Below, in pieces: positions 1-7,774 of a DNA stretch of 64,000 nucleotides; within the stretch, counting starts at the first letter, position 1; the number at the start of each line of letters is the position of its first letter. The position numbers and the translations under genes are program-made. This stretch comes from Paenibacillus hexagrammi. Its GTDB lineage: Bacteria > Bacillota > Bacilli > Paenibacillales > NBRC-103111. The DNA is taken from NCBI RefSeq assembly GCF_021513275.1, contig NZ_CP090978.1, positions 1,364,001 to 1,428,000 on the forward strand, in the 5' to 3' direction. The notes beneath the pieces were generated by a model that was given only the letters and a program-made list of their open reading frames with translations, did not search any database and had not been told where the DNA came from.

Positions 1-570
1 ATTATTTTCGATGAAAGTGAACGCCTGAATCGTCTGATCGGCGATATTCTGGAGCTTTCCAAGATAGAATCCAAGCGGATTCCAATGAATTTTTCACCTG
101 TTTATGTGCCTGAATTTTTAGATCGTACCGTTAACGTTGTCCGCACGGAGGCGGAGAAGAAGAACATAGAGCTTAACGTGCAGGTGGAGGATGATATTTA
201 CCTGGAGGCTGACGAAGACAGGCTTAGACAAATTTTTATCAATCTGCTTTCCAACGGCATTAGCTACACACAGGAAGGCGGCAAGGTGAGGATTAAGGTG
301 GAACCGCTCGATTTGAATGCCCAAGGGGATTATGAACGGCTTCGCTTTATCGTCTCCGATACAGGCATCGGGATTCCGAAAAAAGACCTGCCTCGCATCT
401 TTGAGAGGTTTTACCGTGTAGACAAGGCAAGATCTAGAAGCTCAGGAGGTACGGGACTTGGCTTGTCCATTGTTAAGCATCTTGTGGAGCTTCACAAAGG
501 GAACATCCGTGTGGATAGCGAGGTTGGACTCGGAACCAAGTTTATTATCGAGCTTCCCGTTATCCACTAA
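1..570 (+). CDS. Sensor histidine kinase, C-terminal part (cut by window edge)
   Basis: The reading frame is open from base 1, so the N-terminus (sensor and membrane segments) lies outside the window. What remains is the end of the HisKA dimerisation helix (ERLNRLIGDILELSKIES) and a complete HATPase_c domain. The N box is NLLSNGISYT, the G1 box DTGIGIP, the F box RIFERFYRVDKARS and the G2 box GTGLGLSIVKHL. This is the class I kinase layout of PhoR/ResE-type proteins, which autophosphorylate on His and pass phosphate to a response regulator. It ends 96 bp before a response regulator gene. Kinase-before-regulator order is less common in Firmicutes, so this kinase may belong to an upstream pair rather than to the regulator at 667. 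Identity as a kinase is certain; the signal is unknown. Confidence 0.9.
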   Translation: MIFDESERLNRLIGDILELSKIESKRIPMNFSPVYVPEFLDRTVNVVRTEAEKKNIELNVQVEDDIYLEADEDRLRQIFINLLSNGISYTQEGGKVRIKVEPLDLNAQGDYERLRFIVSDTGIGIPKKDLPRIFERFYRVDKARSRSSGGTGLGLSIVKHLVELHKGNIRVDSEVGLGTKFIIELPVIH

Positions 571-609
571 TTTACATCGAATTGATAAAAACTTTACAAT
601 CTCTTTACA
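571..609 (+). promoter_or_regulatory. Pho-box-like 11-bp periodic array
   Basis: Four hexamers stand at exact 11-bp steps: TTTACA at 571, TTGATA at 582, TTTACA at 593 and TTTACA at 604. PhoP of Bacillus binds TT(A/T/C)ACA-like direct repeats with 11-bp spacing. The array begins just after the kinase stop codon and ends 58 bp before the response regulator start, where an activator site would sit. The spacing is seen in the sequence. PhoP binding and autoregulation are inference. Confidence 0.55.
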
Positions 610-666
610 TTCTAGTGCTAACATGTACATATAGAGTATTAATATTCTGTAAATCCGGGGGATCCC

Positions 667-1383
667 ATGGCTCAAAAAATTTTGGTAATTGAAGATGAAC
701 CGACCTTGGCCCGATTACTCTCGTACAATCTTACGCAGGAAGGCTATCATACGAAAGTTGTCGATCATGGGGGAGATGGGCTTCAAGAGGCGCTGCAGCA
801 GTCTTACGATCTGATTGTATTAGATATTATGCTGCCGGGTTTAAACGGCTTTGAGGTGCTTCAGAAGCTTCGGCAAAAGGGCAGCACGACGCCGGTTATC
901 ATTTTGACCGCACGGAATGCGGAAGAGGAAGTGGTTCAAGGCCTGAAGCATGGAGCTGATGATTATATTACGAAGCCGTTCGGCGTCGCAGAGCTGTTAG
1001 CCCGCGTATCCGCTGTACTGCGCAGAACCCAGTCTGAAGATCCTTCAGCAGGGGGGGCGAAGTCGTCCGAGAAGGTCATTCAGGCTGGAGAATTGTATAT
1101 ATATCCGGAAAAGTATGAAGTGGTGCTGGGTGGTGAGTCGATCCCTCTTCGTCCCAAAGAGTTCGAGGTGCTGCTCTATCTGGTTCAGCGTCCAGGTGTT
1201 GTCGTGACCAGGGATGATCTGATGAATATCGTGTGGGGATTTGACTATATCGGAGGTCAGCGTACCGTAGACGTGCATGTAAGCTCGCTGCGCAAAAAGC
1301 TGGAAATGAATCAGCAATCGGTACAGATTGATTCAATCCGAGGCGTTGGATATAAATTGATTGCGAATCTTGTCAAAAAATAA
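667..1383 (+). CDS. OmpR/PhoB-family response regulator, PhoP-like
   Basis: This 238-aa protein has a receiver domain (about residues 3-118) and a winged-helix DNA-binding domain (about 140-235). The acidic pocket is E9-D10, the phospho-acceptor is D53 (VLDIMLPG) and the switch lysine lies in YITKPF. The C-terminal part carries the OmpR-type signatures LRPKEFEVLLYL and RTVDVHVSSLRKKLE. Length and sequence resemble Bacillus PhoP. It would be phosphorylated by a partner kinase and bind direct repeats, possibly the 11-bp periodic array in its own upstream region. A GGGGG Shine-Dalgarno run stands 6 bp before the ATG. A strong terminator follows directly. PhoP identity is likely but not proven, because other paralogues share these motifs. 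Confidence 0.88.
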   Translation: MAQKILVIEDEPTLARLLSYNLTQEGYHTKVVDHGGDGLQEALQQSYDLIVLDIMLPGLNGFEVLQKLRQKGSTTPVIILTARNAEEEVVQGLKHGADDYITKPFGVAELLARVSAVLRRTQSEDPSAGGAKSSEKVIQAGELYIYPEKYEVVLGGESIPLRPKEFEVLLYLVQRPGVVVTRDDLMNIVWGFDYIGGQRTVDVHVSSLRKKLEMNQQSVQIDSIRGVGYKLIANLVKK

Positions 1384-1430
1384 TGAGCCTGGGGCTGCTG
1401 AGAGGAAGGCGGCCCGGGCTCATTTTTGTT
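1384..1430 (+). terminator. Intrinsic terminator after the response regulator
   Basis: TGAGCCTGGG (1384-1393) pairs with CCCGGGCTCA (1413-1422) with one G-U pair, and a T-rich tract follows directly. It ends the response regulator transcript. Confidence 0.85.
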
Positions 1431-1584
1431 TCTCTGACGTTGCATGGACAGAAATGACACAATCGCATACAACTTGCGCCAGATCTGAAATATTCTTTTT
1501 TTCGATTTTGTTATACTTTGGTTGTACAAGGTAAATGATCATAACAAACCGACTTTTATGTACATAACCAAGGAGGAACTATAG

Positions 1585-2667
1585 ATGTCTAACACCTATC
1601 GGGTAGCCATTATTGGCTGTGGCGGTATCGCCAACGGCAAGCATATGCCCAGCCTGCAAAAACTGGAGCATGTTGAAATGGTCGCGTTCTGCGACATCAT
1701 TCCGGATCGAGCGCACGATGCGGCCGGTAAGTACGGCAAGGGAGAAACGAGTGTATATGAAGATTACCGCGAGTTGCTGAAAGACGGCTCCATAGACGTT
1801 GTGCATGTGTGCACACCGAATGACTCCCACGCTGAGATCACAATTGCAGCACTTGAAGCAGGAAAACATGTCATGTGCGAGAAGCCGATGGCGAAGACAG
1901 CCTCCGACGCTAGAAGAATGGTGGAAGCTGCTAAGCGAACTGGCAAGAAACTGACCATTGGTTATAACAACCGTTTCCGCAGCGACAGCCAGCACCTTCA
2001 CAAGCTGTGCGAAGAAGGAGACCTTGGTGAGATTTATTTTGCGAAAGCTCATGCGATTCGCCGCCGTGCCGTTCCGACATGGGGCGTGTTTCTGGACGAA
2101 GAGAAGCAAGGTGGAGGTCCTCTCATCGACATTGGTACACATGCGCTCGATTTAACGTTATGGATGATGAACAACTACGAGCCTAAGGTTGTCCTAGGGA
2201 CATCCTATCACAAGCTGTCCCAGCGTGAGAATGCTGCCAATGCGTGGGGGCCGTGGGATCCTTCCAGGTTTACTGTCGAGGATTCGGCATTCGGTATGAT
2301 TACGATGAAGAACGGTGCAACGATCATGCTGGAATCCAGCTGGGCGCTTAACTCACTGGAAGTGGATGAAGCCAAGTGTACGCTTTGCGGTACGGAGGGC
2401 GGAGCGGATATGAAGGAAGGTCTGCGCATCAACGGCGAGAAGCACAGCAAACTCTTCACGACGAATGTAGAGATGAACGCGGGCGGAGTAGCCTTCTATG
2501 ACGGAACCGAGGAGAATGCGCCTGACCTAGAAATGCGTTTATGGTTCGAGGCTATTGATCAAGATCTGGAGCCGGTCGTAACACCGGAGCAGGCTTGTGT
2601 CGTATCAGAGATTTTAGAAGCTATTTATGAATCCGCGAAAACCGGCAAAGCGGTTTATTTTGATTAA
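1585..2667 (+). CDS. Gfo/Idh/MocA-family NAD(P)-dependent oxidoreductase
   Basis: A 360-aa protein with an N-terminal Rossmann fold (VAIIGCGGIANGKHMPSL, dinucleotide-binding glycines) and the family motif CEKPMAKTASDARRM, whose Lys is the usual catalytic and cofactor-contacting residue. The C-terminal half is the family's alpha/beta substrate domain, with GGGPLIDIGTHALDL carrying the expected D and H. Members oxidise or reduce sugars, inositols and sugar-derived polyols; the substrate cannot be read from sequence. An AAGGAGG site stands 8 bp before the ATG. It is monocistronic, between terminators at 1384 and 2692, and close to other carbohydrate genes (uxaC, a second Gfo/Idh/MocA gene). Confidence 0.9.
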   Translation: MSNTYRVAIIGCGGIANGKHMPSLQKLEHVEMVAFCDIIPDRAHDAAGKYGKGETSVYEDYRELLKDGSIDVVHVCTPNDSHAEITIAALEAGKHVMCEKPMAKTASDARRMVEAAKRTGKKLTIGYNNRFRSDSQHLHKLCEEGDLGEIYFAKAHAIRRRAVPTWGVFLDEEKQGGGPLIDIGTHALDLTLWMMNNYEPKVVLGTSYHKLSQRENAANAWGPWDPSRFTVEDSAFGMITMKNGATIMLESSWALNSLEVDEAKCTLCGTEGGADMKEGLRINGEKHSKLFTTNVEMNAGGVAFYDGTEENAPDLEMRLWFEAIDQDLEPVVTPEQACVVSEILEAIYESAKTGKAVYFD

Positions 2668-2691
2668 AACTTTCCATTTCCTAGGAAATAA

Positions 2692-2736
2692 AATCCCTCC
2701 CAAGCCTAGAAGGGCGAAGGAGGGATTGTTGTATTT
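2692..2736 (+). terminator. Intrinsic terminator
   Basis: AATCCCTCC (2692-2700) pairs perfectly with GGAGGGATT (2719-2727), followed by a T-rich stretch. It closes the oxidoreductase transcript. Confidence 0.85.
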
Positions 2737-2876
2737 TCGCTTGTAGGTCGGCATACGATTTGTGCCCTATCTTTAGTCAAAAATAGAGCAAAAACGACAA
2801 CGATAATCGACTGACTCTCTACCGAGGCCGTGCTATTCTATGAAAACCAGCACTACTCATAGTGACGAGATAGGAG

Positions 2877-3101
2877 ATGATGTTTTTGGCAAAGATGAAC
2901 ATCTTATTTAACATGAAGGCAATTTCCGTATATTTTATCGGCACGGACCAGAAGCTCATCCCGGCGCTCATTCATGCGCTGCGCAACAACAAGCTGACAA
3001 TGCTAAAGATGATTCAATCGTTAGAAAGAGTGGACTTATTTCATAGTGAAGCTATCTTATATTCCAGTGATGGCAATAAAGCGAGAATTCCTATTTTTTA
3101 A
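2877..3101 (+). CDS. Small hypothetical protein (74 aa), uncertain
   Basis: An open frame in the 700-bp stretch between the oxidoreductase and the YdjO-type gene. A TAGGAG motif touches the first ATG, so the usable start may be further in (TTG at 2886 or ATG at 2895). The protein is basic, with the segment KAISVYFIGTDQKLIPALIHAL, and shows no signal peptide or metal motif. I do not recognise a family. It could be a genuine small gene or chance. Apart from this frame and the hairpin at 3178, I see nothing else in 2737-3370. Confidence 0.3.
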   Translation: MMFLAKMNILFNMKAISVYFIGTDQKLIPALIHALRNNKLTMLKMIQSLERVDLFHSEAILYSSDGNKARIPIF

Positions 3102-3177
3102 AACAGAAACACATGACATGATACGATAAACAACTCGCTACTTGATACATAGGCATTGTAACGGTGCCCGAGCAAAG

Positions 3178-3228
3178 AAAAGCTGTCGATCAGATCCTTA
3201 GCAGGATGTGAACACGATGGCTTTTTCT
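3178..3228 (+). terminator. Terminator-like hairpin
   Basis: An interrupted stem: AAAAGC (3178-3183) with GCTTTT (3220-3225), TCG with CGA, and an inner ATCCT (3194-3198) with AGGAT (3203-3207). It runs into a short T tract. It sits 76 bp after the small open frame, and could end that transcript or form part of the leader of the YdjO-type gene. Confidence 0.4.
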
Positions 3229-3370
3229 GATGAAAATCTATGTTATGAACCTATGGTTAATTATGTCGAGTTGTGACAAATGGCCAACCATTTATCTCGG
3301 GCACTTGCTATTCGTCTTGATCTGTATAATAATAAATAGTCTAGAAAATGAAATGAGAAACAGGGAGAAC

Positions 3371-3604
3371 ATGAGAGAAATGCCTACTTCAACTACAGAC
3401 GAACAGAAGCAAGAGCTGGAGCAGATCGAGATTTGGAAGTGCAAACAGGCCGATTGCAAAGCTTGGGTACGTAAAGAGTTTGTCACGGAAGAATTGCCTG
3501 CATGTCCGCTATGCAAGACACCAATGATTCGGAGCTATAAGCATGTTCCGGTTACGACAAAGAAGACGAACAAGAAGTTTATCATGGGTAAAAGACGGTT
3601 CTAA
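3371..3604 (+). CDS. YdjO-type cold-inducible small zinc-ribbon-like protein
   Basis: A 77-aa protein with the motif WKCKQADCKAWVRKEF followed by ACPLCKTPM. The four cysteines (CxxxxC and CPLC) form a likely zinc ribbon. The arrangement W-C-x4-C-x2-W-x-R-x2-F-CPLC-x2-M matches the cold-inducible YdjO family of Bacillus and Paenibacillus. The molecular function of that family is not established. The open frame extends upstream to 3230, but the ATG at 3371 is preceded by AGGGAG at a good distance and gives the usual family length. The upstream extension is hydrophobic and unlike the family, so it was left out. Confidence 0.75.
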   Translation: MREMPTSTTDEQKQELEQIEIWKCKQADCKAWVRKEFVTEELPACPLCKTPMIRSYKHVPVTTKKTNKKFIMGKRRF

Positions 3605-3795
3605 ATAAAGACCGCAGCAAGAAATGAGCTTTGTCCTCCGCTGTTTGACAGTAGAGGCGAAGTTCATTTTACGTTTTGGAGTCAAAATATGCATATTCCC
3701 AAATATAAAAAAGCAAGAAAGAACAAGATTTTTTATGGAGACTTGGTTACAATGAATAGCGAGCAATCAGGTTCAGAAAGGTGGAAGCCCGGATT

Positions 3796-5196
3796 ATGAA
3801 AACTTTTTTAAATGATAACTTTTTGCTGCAAACGGACACGTCTGTGCGACTCTTTCACGAATATGCGAAGGACATGCCGATTATTGATTACCATTGTCAC
3901 CTAAGTCCGAAAGAAATTTATGAAAATAAGCAATTTACCAATATCACGGAAGCTTGGCTGTACGGAGATCACTATAAATGGAGACTGATGCGCGCCAATG
4001 GCGTAGAAGAAACCAAAGTTACAGGTGATGCAAGCGATTATGATCGTTTCTTGGCTTGGGCGTCGACGATGCCGATGGCCATCGGAAATCCGTTGTACCA
4101 TTGGTCGCATATGGAGCTTCGCCGCTATTTTGACGTTCATGAGATCATCAATGCAGAGAATGCTCCGGTGATTTGGGAGAAAGTCAATGCGAAGCTGGCG
4201 GAAGGAAACCTGCGTGCCCGTGACTTCATTACAAAGTCGAACGTAACCGTGATCTGCACAACGGACGACCCTAATGATTCACTGGAATATCATATCAAAA
4301 TCAAGGAAATCGAAGGCTTCAACACACAAGTGCTGCCATCGTTCAGACCGGACAAAGGCTTTGAAATCAACAGACCGACCTTTGTGCCTTGGGTACGCCA
4401 ATTGGAGCAGGTCTCGGGCATCACGGTTAACAGCTATGACAGTTTCTTGGAGGCATTGGAAAGCCGCGCTGAATTCTTTAACTCCGTTGGCTGTAAAGTG
4501 TCCGACCATGCGCTGGATTACGTTCCTTATGCACCGGTTACACGGGAAGAAGCAGCCGTTATTTTCCAAAATGCGCTTCAAGGCTTGCCTGTTAGTCTGG
4601 AAGAAGAAAAGCAGTTCAAGACCTATACGCTTGTCTTCCTTGGCGGCGTGTATCATAAGCTGGGTTGGGCGATGCAGTATCATATTAACGCATCCCGTAA
4701 CAACAACGCTCATATGTTCAAATTGATCGGACCGGATACGGGCTACGATTCCATCAACGACAGCTCCGTAGCTGCAGGACTTACAGGACTGCTTTCCGAA
4801 TTGGCGCTTAACGAAACTCTGCCAAGAACGATTCTGTACTCCCTGAATCAGAAGGATAACGATATTCTTGCTACATTGATGGGCAGCTTCCAAGGTGACG
4901 GCATCCCTGGTAAAATGCAGCTGGGCTCCGCATGGTGGTTCAACGATACGAAGGACGGCATGGTACAGCAAATGAAGACTCTGGCCAATCTTGGGCTGCT
5001 GGGACGCTTTGTAGGAATGCTGACGGATTCCAGAAGCTTCCTCTCTTACACACGTCATGAGTATTTCCGTAGAATTCTTTGCAATATCATTGGCGAGTGG
5101 GTAGAGCAGGGCGAATTTCCGGAAGACGAAGCGCTGCTGAAACAGCTGGTTCAAGGTATTTCGTACAACAACGCATTAACTTATTTCGGTTTCTAA
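3796..5196 (+). CDS. uxaC: Glucuronate (uronate) isomerase UxaC
   Basis: A 466-aa protein of the usual UxaC length. The N-terminus KTFLNDNFLLQTDTSVRLFHEY leads to IIDYHCHLSPKEIYEN, whose H33-x-H35 is the metal-binding pair of the amidohydrolase fold. Further family stretches are WSHMELRRYF, CTTDDPNDSLEYH and GSAWWFNDTKDGM. It converts D-glucuronate to D-fructuronate and D-galacturonate to D-tagaturonate in the cytoplasm, the first step of hexuronate catabolism. The frame can begin at a GTG at 3781, but homologues start at MKxF and AAAGGTGG lies upstream of the 3796 ATG. It stands alone, with no uxaB/uxuA/kdg genes beside it. It faces the convergent AraC-type gene across a shared terminator. 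Confidence 0.95.
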   Translation: MKTFLNDNFLLQTDTSVRLFHEYAKDMPIIDYHCHLSPKEIYENKQFTNITEAWLYGDHYKWRLMRANGVEETKVTGDASDYDRFLAWASTMPMAIGNPLYHWSHMELRRYFDVHEIINAENAPVIWEKVNAKLAEGNLRARDFITKSNVTVICTTDDPNDSLEYHIKIKEIEGFNTQVLPSFRPDKGFEINRPTFVPWVRQLEQVSGITVNSYDSFLEALESRAEFFNSVGCKVSDHALDYVPYAPVTREEAAVIFQNALQGLPVSLEEEKQFKTYTLVFLGGVYHKLGWAMQYHINASRNNNAHMFKLIGPDTGYDSINDSSVAAGLTGLLSELALNETLPRTILYSLNQKDNDILATLMGSFQGDGIPGKMQLGSAWWFNDTKDGMVQQMKTLANLGLLGRFVGMLTDSRSFLSYTRHEYFRRILCNIIGEWVEQGEFPEDEALLKQLVQGISYNNALTYFGF

Positions 5197-5206
5197 ATAA
5201 AAGAAG

Positions 5207-5250
5207 AAGACCTGAGCATGCGGCTCGAACCGCTATCAGGTCTTTTTTCT
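5207..5250. terminator. Bidirectional intrinsic terminator
   Basis: AAGACCTGA (5207-5215) pairs perfectly with TCAGGTCTT (5236-5244), with an inner GCGG/CCGC stem. A T tract follows on the plus strand and an A-rich tract lies on the other side. It lies between the convergent uxaC and AraC-type genes and can serve both. Confidence 0.88.
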
Positions 5251-5253
5251 GTG

Positions 5254-6081
5254 TCATGATTTAGGCGCCCGCATCAGCTTGCGGCATTCAAGAGGTGTCT
5301 GCTTCGTTACTTGCTTGAAGACACGACCGAAATGCGCGATGCTGTCAAAGCCGGATAACTCAGCGATATCAATCACTTTGAGCTTGGTTTCCCGAAGCAG
5401 CTTCTGGGCCTCACGGACCCGGATATTGTTTAAATATTCGATGAACGAGAAGCCGCTCGTTTCTTTAAAAATACGGCAGAAGTAGCTCGAGCTAATGTAA
5501 AAGGTCTCCGAAATATGCGCTAATGTAAGCCGGTTTTTGAAATTCTGATTGATATAGCTGATAATTTCCAATATTTTATCGTTTGGCACATGAGGCTGTT
5601 CGGTAGAAGGTGCGGCCTCACTCAGTAGTCGAGAGCAAAAAATAAGCAGTTGAACGAGCATAGAGCGGCTGTTCAGCTCCCAACCCGGTCTTCGTTCTTG
5701 CTGCTCCTTCAGCAAGCTGAAAAGGATGTTCTCGACAAAGGAGCGATTCGTTGTCTGCAATGCGATGACCGGCTGCTTGCTTGCAAATGGAGTCCGAAGC
5801 AGCGCCGCCATGTCATCGCCCTGCACTTGATCAAACCAGGGGTCGTCCAAATGGAGCAGAATCCGTTCATGGTGAGGCGCTCCAGCATCATGGGTTCTAT
5901 GCAGATTATGCTTATCAATGAAAACGAGATTTCCTTCTTCAATGAGATAGTTCCGGTCTTGGATGAAATAATAACGGTTACCGTTTAACAAATAATACAT
6001 TTCATAAAAGTCGTGAAAGTGATGGATCGGCATGGAGAAACGTTCGTCTCTGCGCAACCGTTCGATTTCAAAACCGCTCAA
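5254..6081 (-). CDS. AraC-family transcriptional regulator with cupin sensor domain
   Basis: About 275 aa. The N-terminal cupin-like domain has PIHHFHDFYEMYYLLNG, and the C-terminal AraC/XylS domain has two helix-turn-helix motifs (LAHISETFYISSSYFCRIFKETSG and IAELSGFDSIAHFGRVFKQ). Such proteins sense a sugar or derivative and control nearby catabolic genes. The longest frame starts at an ATG at 6144 with no ribosome site. A TTG at 6081 is preceded by GAGAGGTGG at 7 bp and gives the usual family N-terminus, so I chose TTG. It is divergent from the second Gfo/Idh/MocA gene (6264), its most likely target, and convergent with uxaC. The ligand is unknown. Confidence 0.88.
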   Translation of the reverse strand: MSGFEIERLRRDERFSMPIHHFHDFYEMYYLLNGNRYYFIQDRNYLIEEGNLVFIDKHNLHRTHDAGAPHHERILLHLDDPWFDQVQGDDMAALLRTPFASKQPVIALQTTNRSFVENILFSLLKEQQERRPGWELNSRSMLVQLLIFCSRLLSEAAPSTEQPHVPNDKILEIISYINQNFKNRLTLAHISETFYISSSYFCRIFKETSGFSFIEYLNNIRVREAQKLLRETKLKVIDIAELSGFDSIAHFGRVFKQVTKQTPLECRKLMRAPKS

Positions 6082-6263
6082 GGGTTGACCACCTCTCAGT
6101 ATACATACATCATGTAGTTTCGTATAGTATATCAATATATGCAAAGAATGTCTTCAATAAGGTAATATTCGATTAGAAAATGATCAAATATTGTAATAAT
6201 CTTGAGATATACCAAATGCAGTTAACCAATCCAGTTCATCAGTGAAAGGGGAATATATATTCC

Positions 6264-7550
6264 ATGAAAAAGCGATATGTTCAGGTGGGAACAGGCGGAC
6301 GTGCAGAGTTTTTCTACGGAGCGATTGTGAAGGATTTTCAAGAGACCTCAGAGCTTGTCGCGATCTGCGACGTGAACCAAACAAGAATGGATTACACCAA
6401 CAGTTTGTTGGTGAATAAATACGGATATCACGAAGTACCAACGTATAAAGCGGATCAGTTCGAAGAGATGATTCGTGAGCATAAGCCGGATTATGTCATC
6501 GTCACTTCGGTGGACCGTACGCACCACAATTATATAATTAAAGCGATGGAGCTTGGCTGCGATGTGATTTCCGAGAAGCCGATGACGGTCGATGAGGAGA
6601 AATGCCAGGAGATTCTGGATGCAACGAAGAGAACAGGACGCAACCTGCGTGTGACGTTCAATTATCGTTATGCGCCGCATAATACGAAGATCCGCGAGCT
6701 CATTATGGACGGCGTGATCGGCGACGTGCATTCGGTTCACTTCGAGTGGCTGCTGAACACGCAGCATGGCGCTGACTATTTCCGCAGATGGCATCGTGAC
6801 AAGCGCAACAGCGGCGGTCTGCTTGTACACAAGTCGACGCATCACTTCGATTTGGTCAACTTCTGGCTCGGCTCCACTCCGCAAACCGTATTCGCAATGG
6901 GCGGTCTTATGTTCTATGGCAGAGAAAATGCGGAGAAGCGCGGTGTTACCCAGTTCTATCAGCGTGCTACTGGCAATGAAAACGCAAAGAACGATCCGTT
7001 TGCACTTCATTTAGATCAAAATGAGCATCTAAAGGGCTTATACCTCGATGCGGAGCATGAAGACGGCTACCAACGCGATCAGAGCGTATTTGGAGATGGA
7101 ATTAACATCGAGGATACGATGGGCGTAATGGTTCGCTATAACAACAAAGCGATTCTCACTTACTCGCTCAATGCTTACCTGCCATGGGAAGGCTTCAATG
7201 TCGTTTTCAACGGCAGCAAGGGAAGAATTGAAATGCGTGTCGTCGAGCAATCGTATGTAAACTCCGGCGGTAAGAAGGAAGATGAGGGTGCGCTGAAGGA
7301 GAAAACCATCAAAGTATTCCCGATGTTTGCGGCGCCTTACGCAGTGGAGATTGAAGAAGGTGTTGGCGGTCATGGTGGCGGAGACCCTGTTCTGCTTCGG
7401 GATATATTCGATAAGCCATCGGATGATCGTTTCCACCGCGCAGCTTCTCATGTTGACGGGGCTATGTCGATTCTGACTGGCATCGCGGGTAATATATCTT
7501 TACGTACCGGTCAGCCGGTTCAAGTGGATAAATTAGTGAAATTCGATTAA
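6264..7550 (+). CDS. Gfo/Idh/MocA-family oxidoreductase (second copy, longer type)
   Basis: A 428-aa protein. The Rossmann N-terminus is KRYVQVGTGGRAEFFYGAI, and the catalytic-lysine motif is ISEKPMTVDEEKCQEIL. Substrate-domain stretches include NSGGLLVHKSTHHFDLVNFW. It is longer than the copy at 1585 and clearly a different subfamily, so the two are not a recent duplication. It is probably a sugar or polyol dehydrogenase; the substrate is unknown. AAAGGGGA stands upstream of the ATG. It is divergent from the AraC-type regulator, with 182 bp between the two starts, which suggests local control by that regulator. A long perfect terminator follows. Confidence 0.9.
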   Translation: MKKRYVQVGTGGRAEFFYGAIVKDFQETSELVAICDVNQTRMDYTNSLLVNKYGYHEVPTYKADQFEEMIREHKPDYVIVTSVDRTHHNYIIKAMELGCDVISEKPMTVDEEKCQEILDATKRTGRNLRVTFNYRYAPHNTKIRELIMDGVIGDVHSVHFEWLLNTQHGADYFRRWHRDKRNSGGLLVHKSTHHFDLVNFWLGSTPQTVFAMGGLMFYGRENAEKRGVTQFYQRATGNENAKNDPFALHLDQNEHLKGLYLDAEHEDGYQRDQSVFGDGINIEDTMGVMVRYNNKAILTYSLNAYLPWEGFNVVFNGSKGRIEMRVVEQSYVNSGGKKEDEGALKEKTIKVFPMFAAPYAVEIEEGVGGHGGGDPVLLRDIFDKPSDDRFHRAASHVDGAMSILTGIAGNISLRTGQPVQVDKLVKFD

Positions 7551-7562
7551 TTCGAAGATTGG

Positions 7563-7612
7563 CAATAAGCCGCTTCCGCGTGATGAGTCACGAAGAAGCG
7601 GCTTATTGTTTA
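7563..7612 (+). terminator. Strong intrinsic terminator
   Basis: CAATAAGCCGCTTC (7563-7576) and GAAGCGGCTTATTG (7595-7608) form a perfect 14-bp stem, with a short T-rich tail. It ends the oxidoreductase transcript 7 bp before the insertion sequence. Confidence 0.9.
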
Positions 7613-7618
7613 CTTGAT

Positions 7619-7632
7619 ACATGAGTTATGCA
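7619..7632 (+). repeat. Left terminal inverted repeat of the IS
   Basis: ACATGAGTTATGCA, the exact reverse complement of bases 9274-9287. Confidence 0.85.
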
Positions 7633-7774
7633 GTTGAAGTAATTTATTGGTAGTTAATCTATGTCAAAAATCTTACGTCCAACTAAAAAAACACTTGACT
7701 TTTGAAAATCACCACAATAATTGCGAAGGATACCTTAACCAAGGTGTTACTTCAAAATTACAGGTGATTTTCCA

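Noticed and set aside
1579-2142. Minus-strand open frame of 187 codons opposite the first oxidoreductase
   Set aside because: It mirrors a well-conserved plus-strand gene and has no ribosome site or recognisable motifs.
3230-3370. Upstream extension of the YdjO-type frame as a membrane-anchored N-terminus
   Set aside because: The extension is hydrophobic but lacks a ribosome site, and the family normally starts shortly before the WxC motif.
4279-5154. Minus-strand open frame of 291 codons opposite uxaC
   Set aside because: Shadow of the strongly supported uxaC frame; composition is not protein-like.
6348-7010. Minus-strand open frame of 220 codons opposite the second oxidoreductase
   Set aside because: Shadow frame without a start signal or known domain.
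3135-7622. The shared string TACTTGATACAT at about 3139 and 7611 as a target duplication or attachment site
   Set aside because: Only 12 bp, 4.5 kb apart, overlapping the left IS end by chance; no element is bounded by the two copies.
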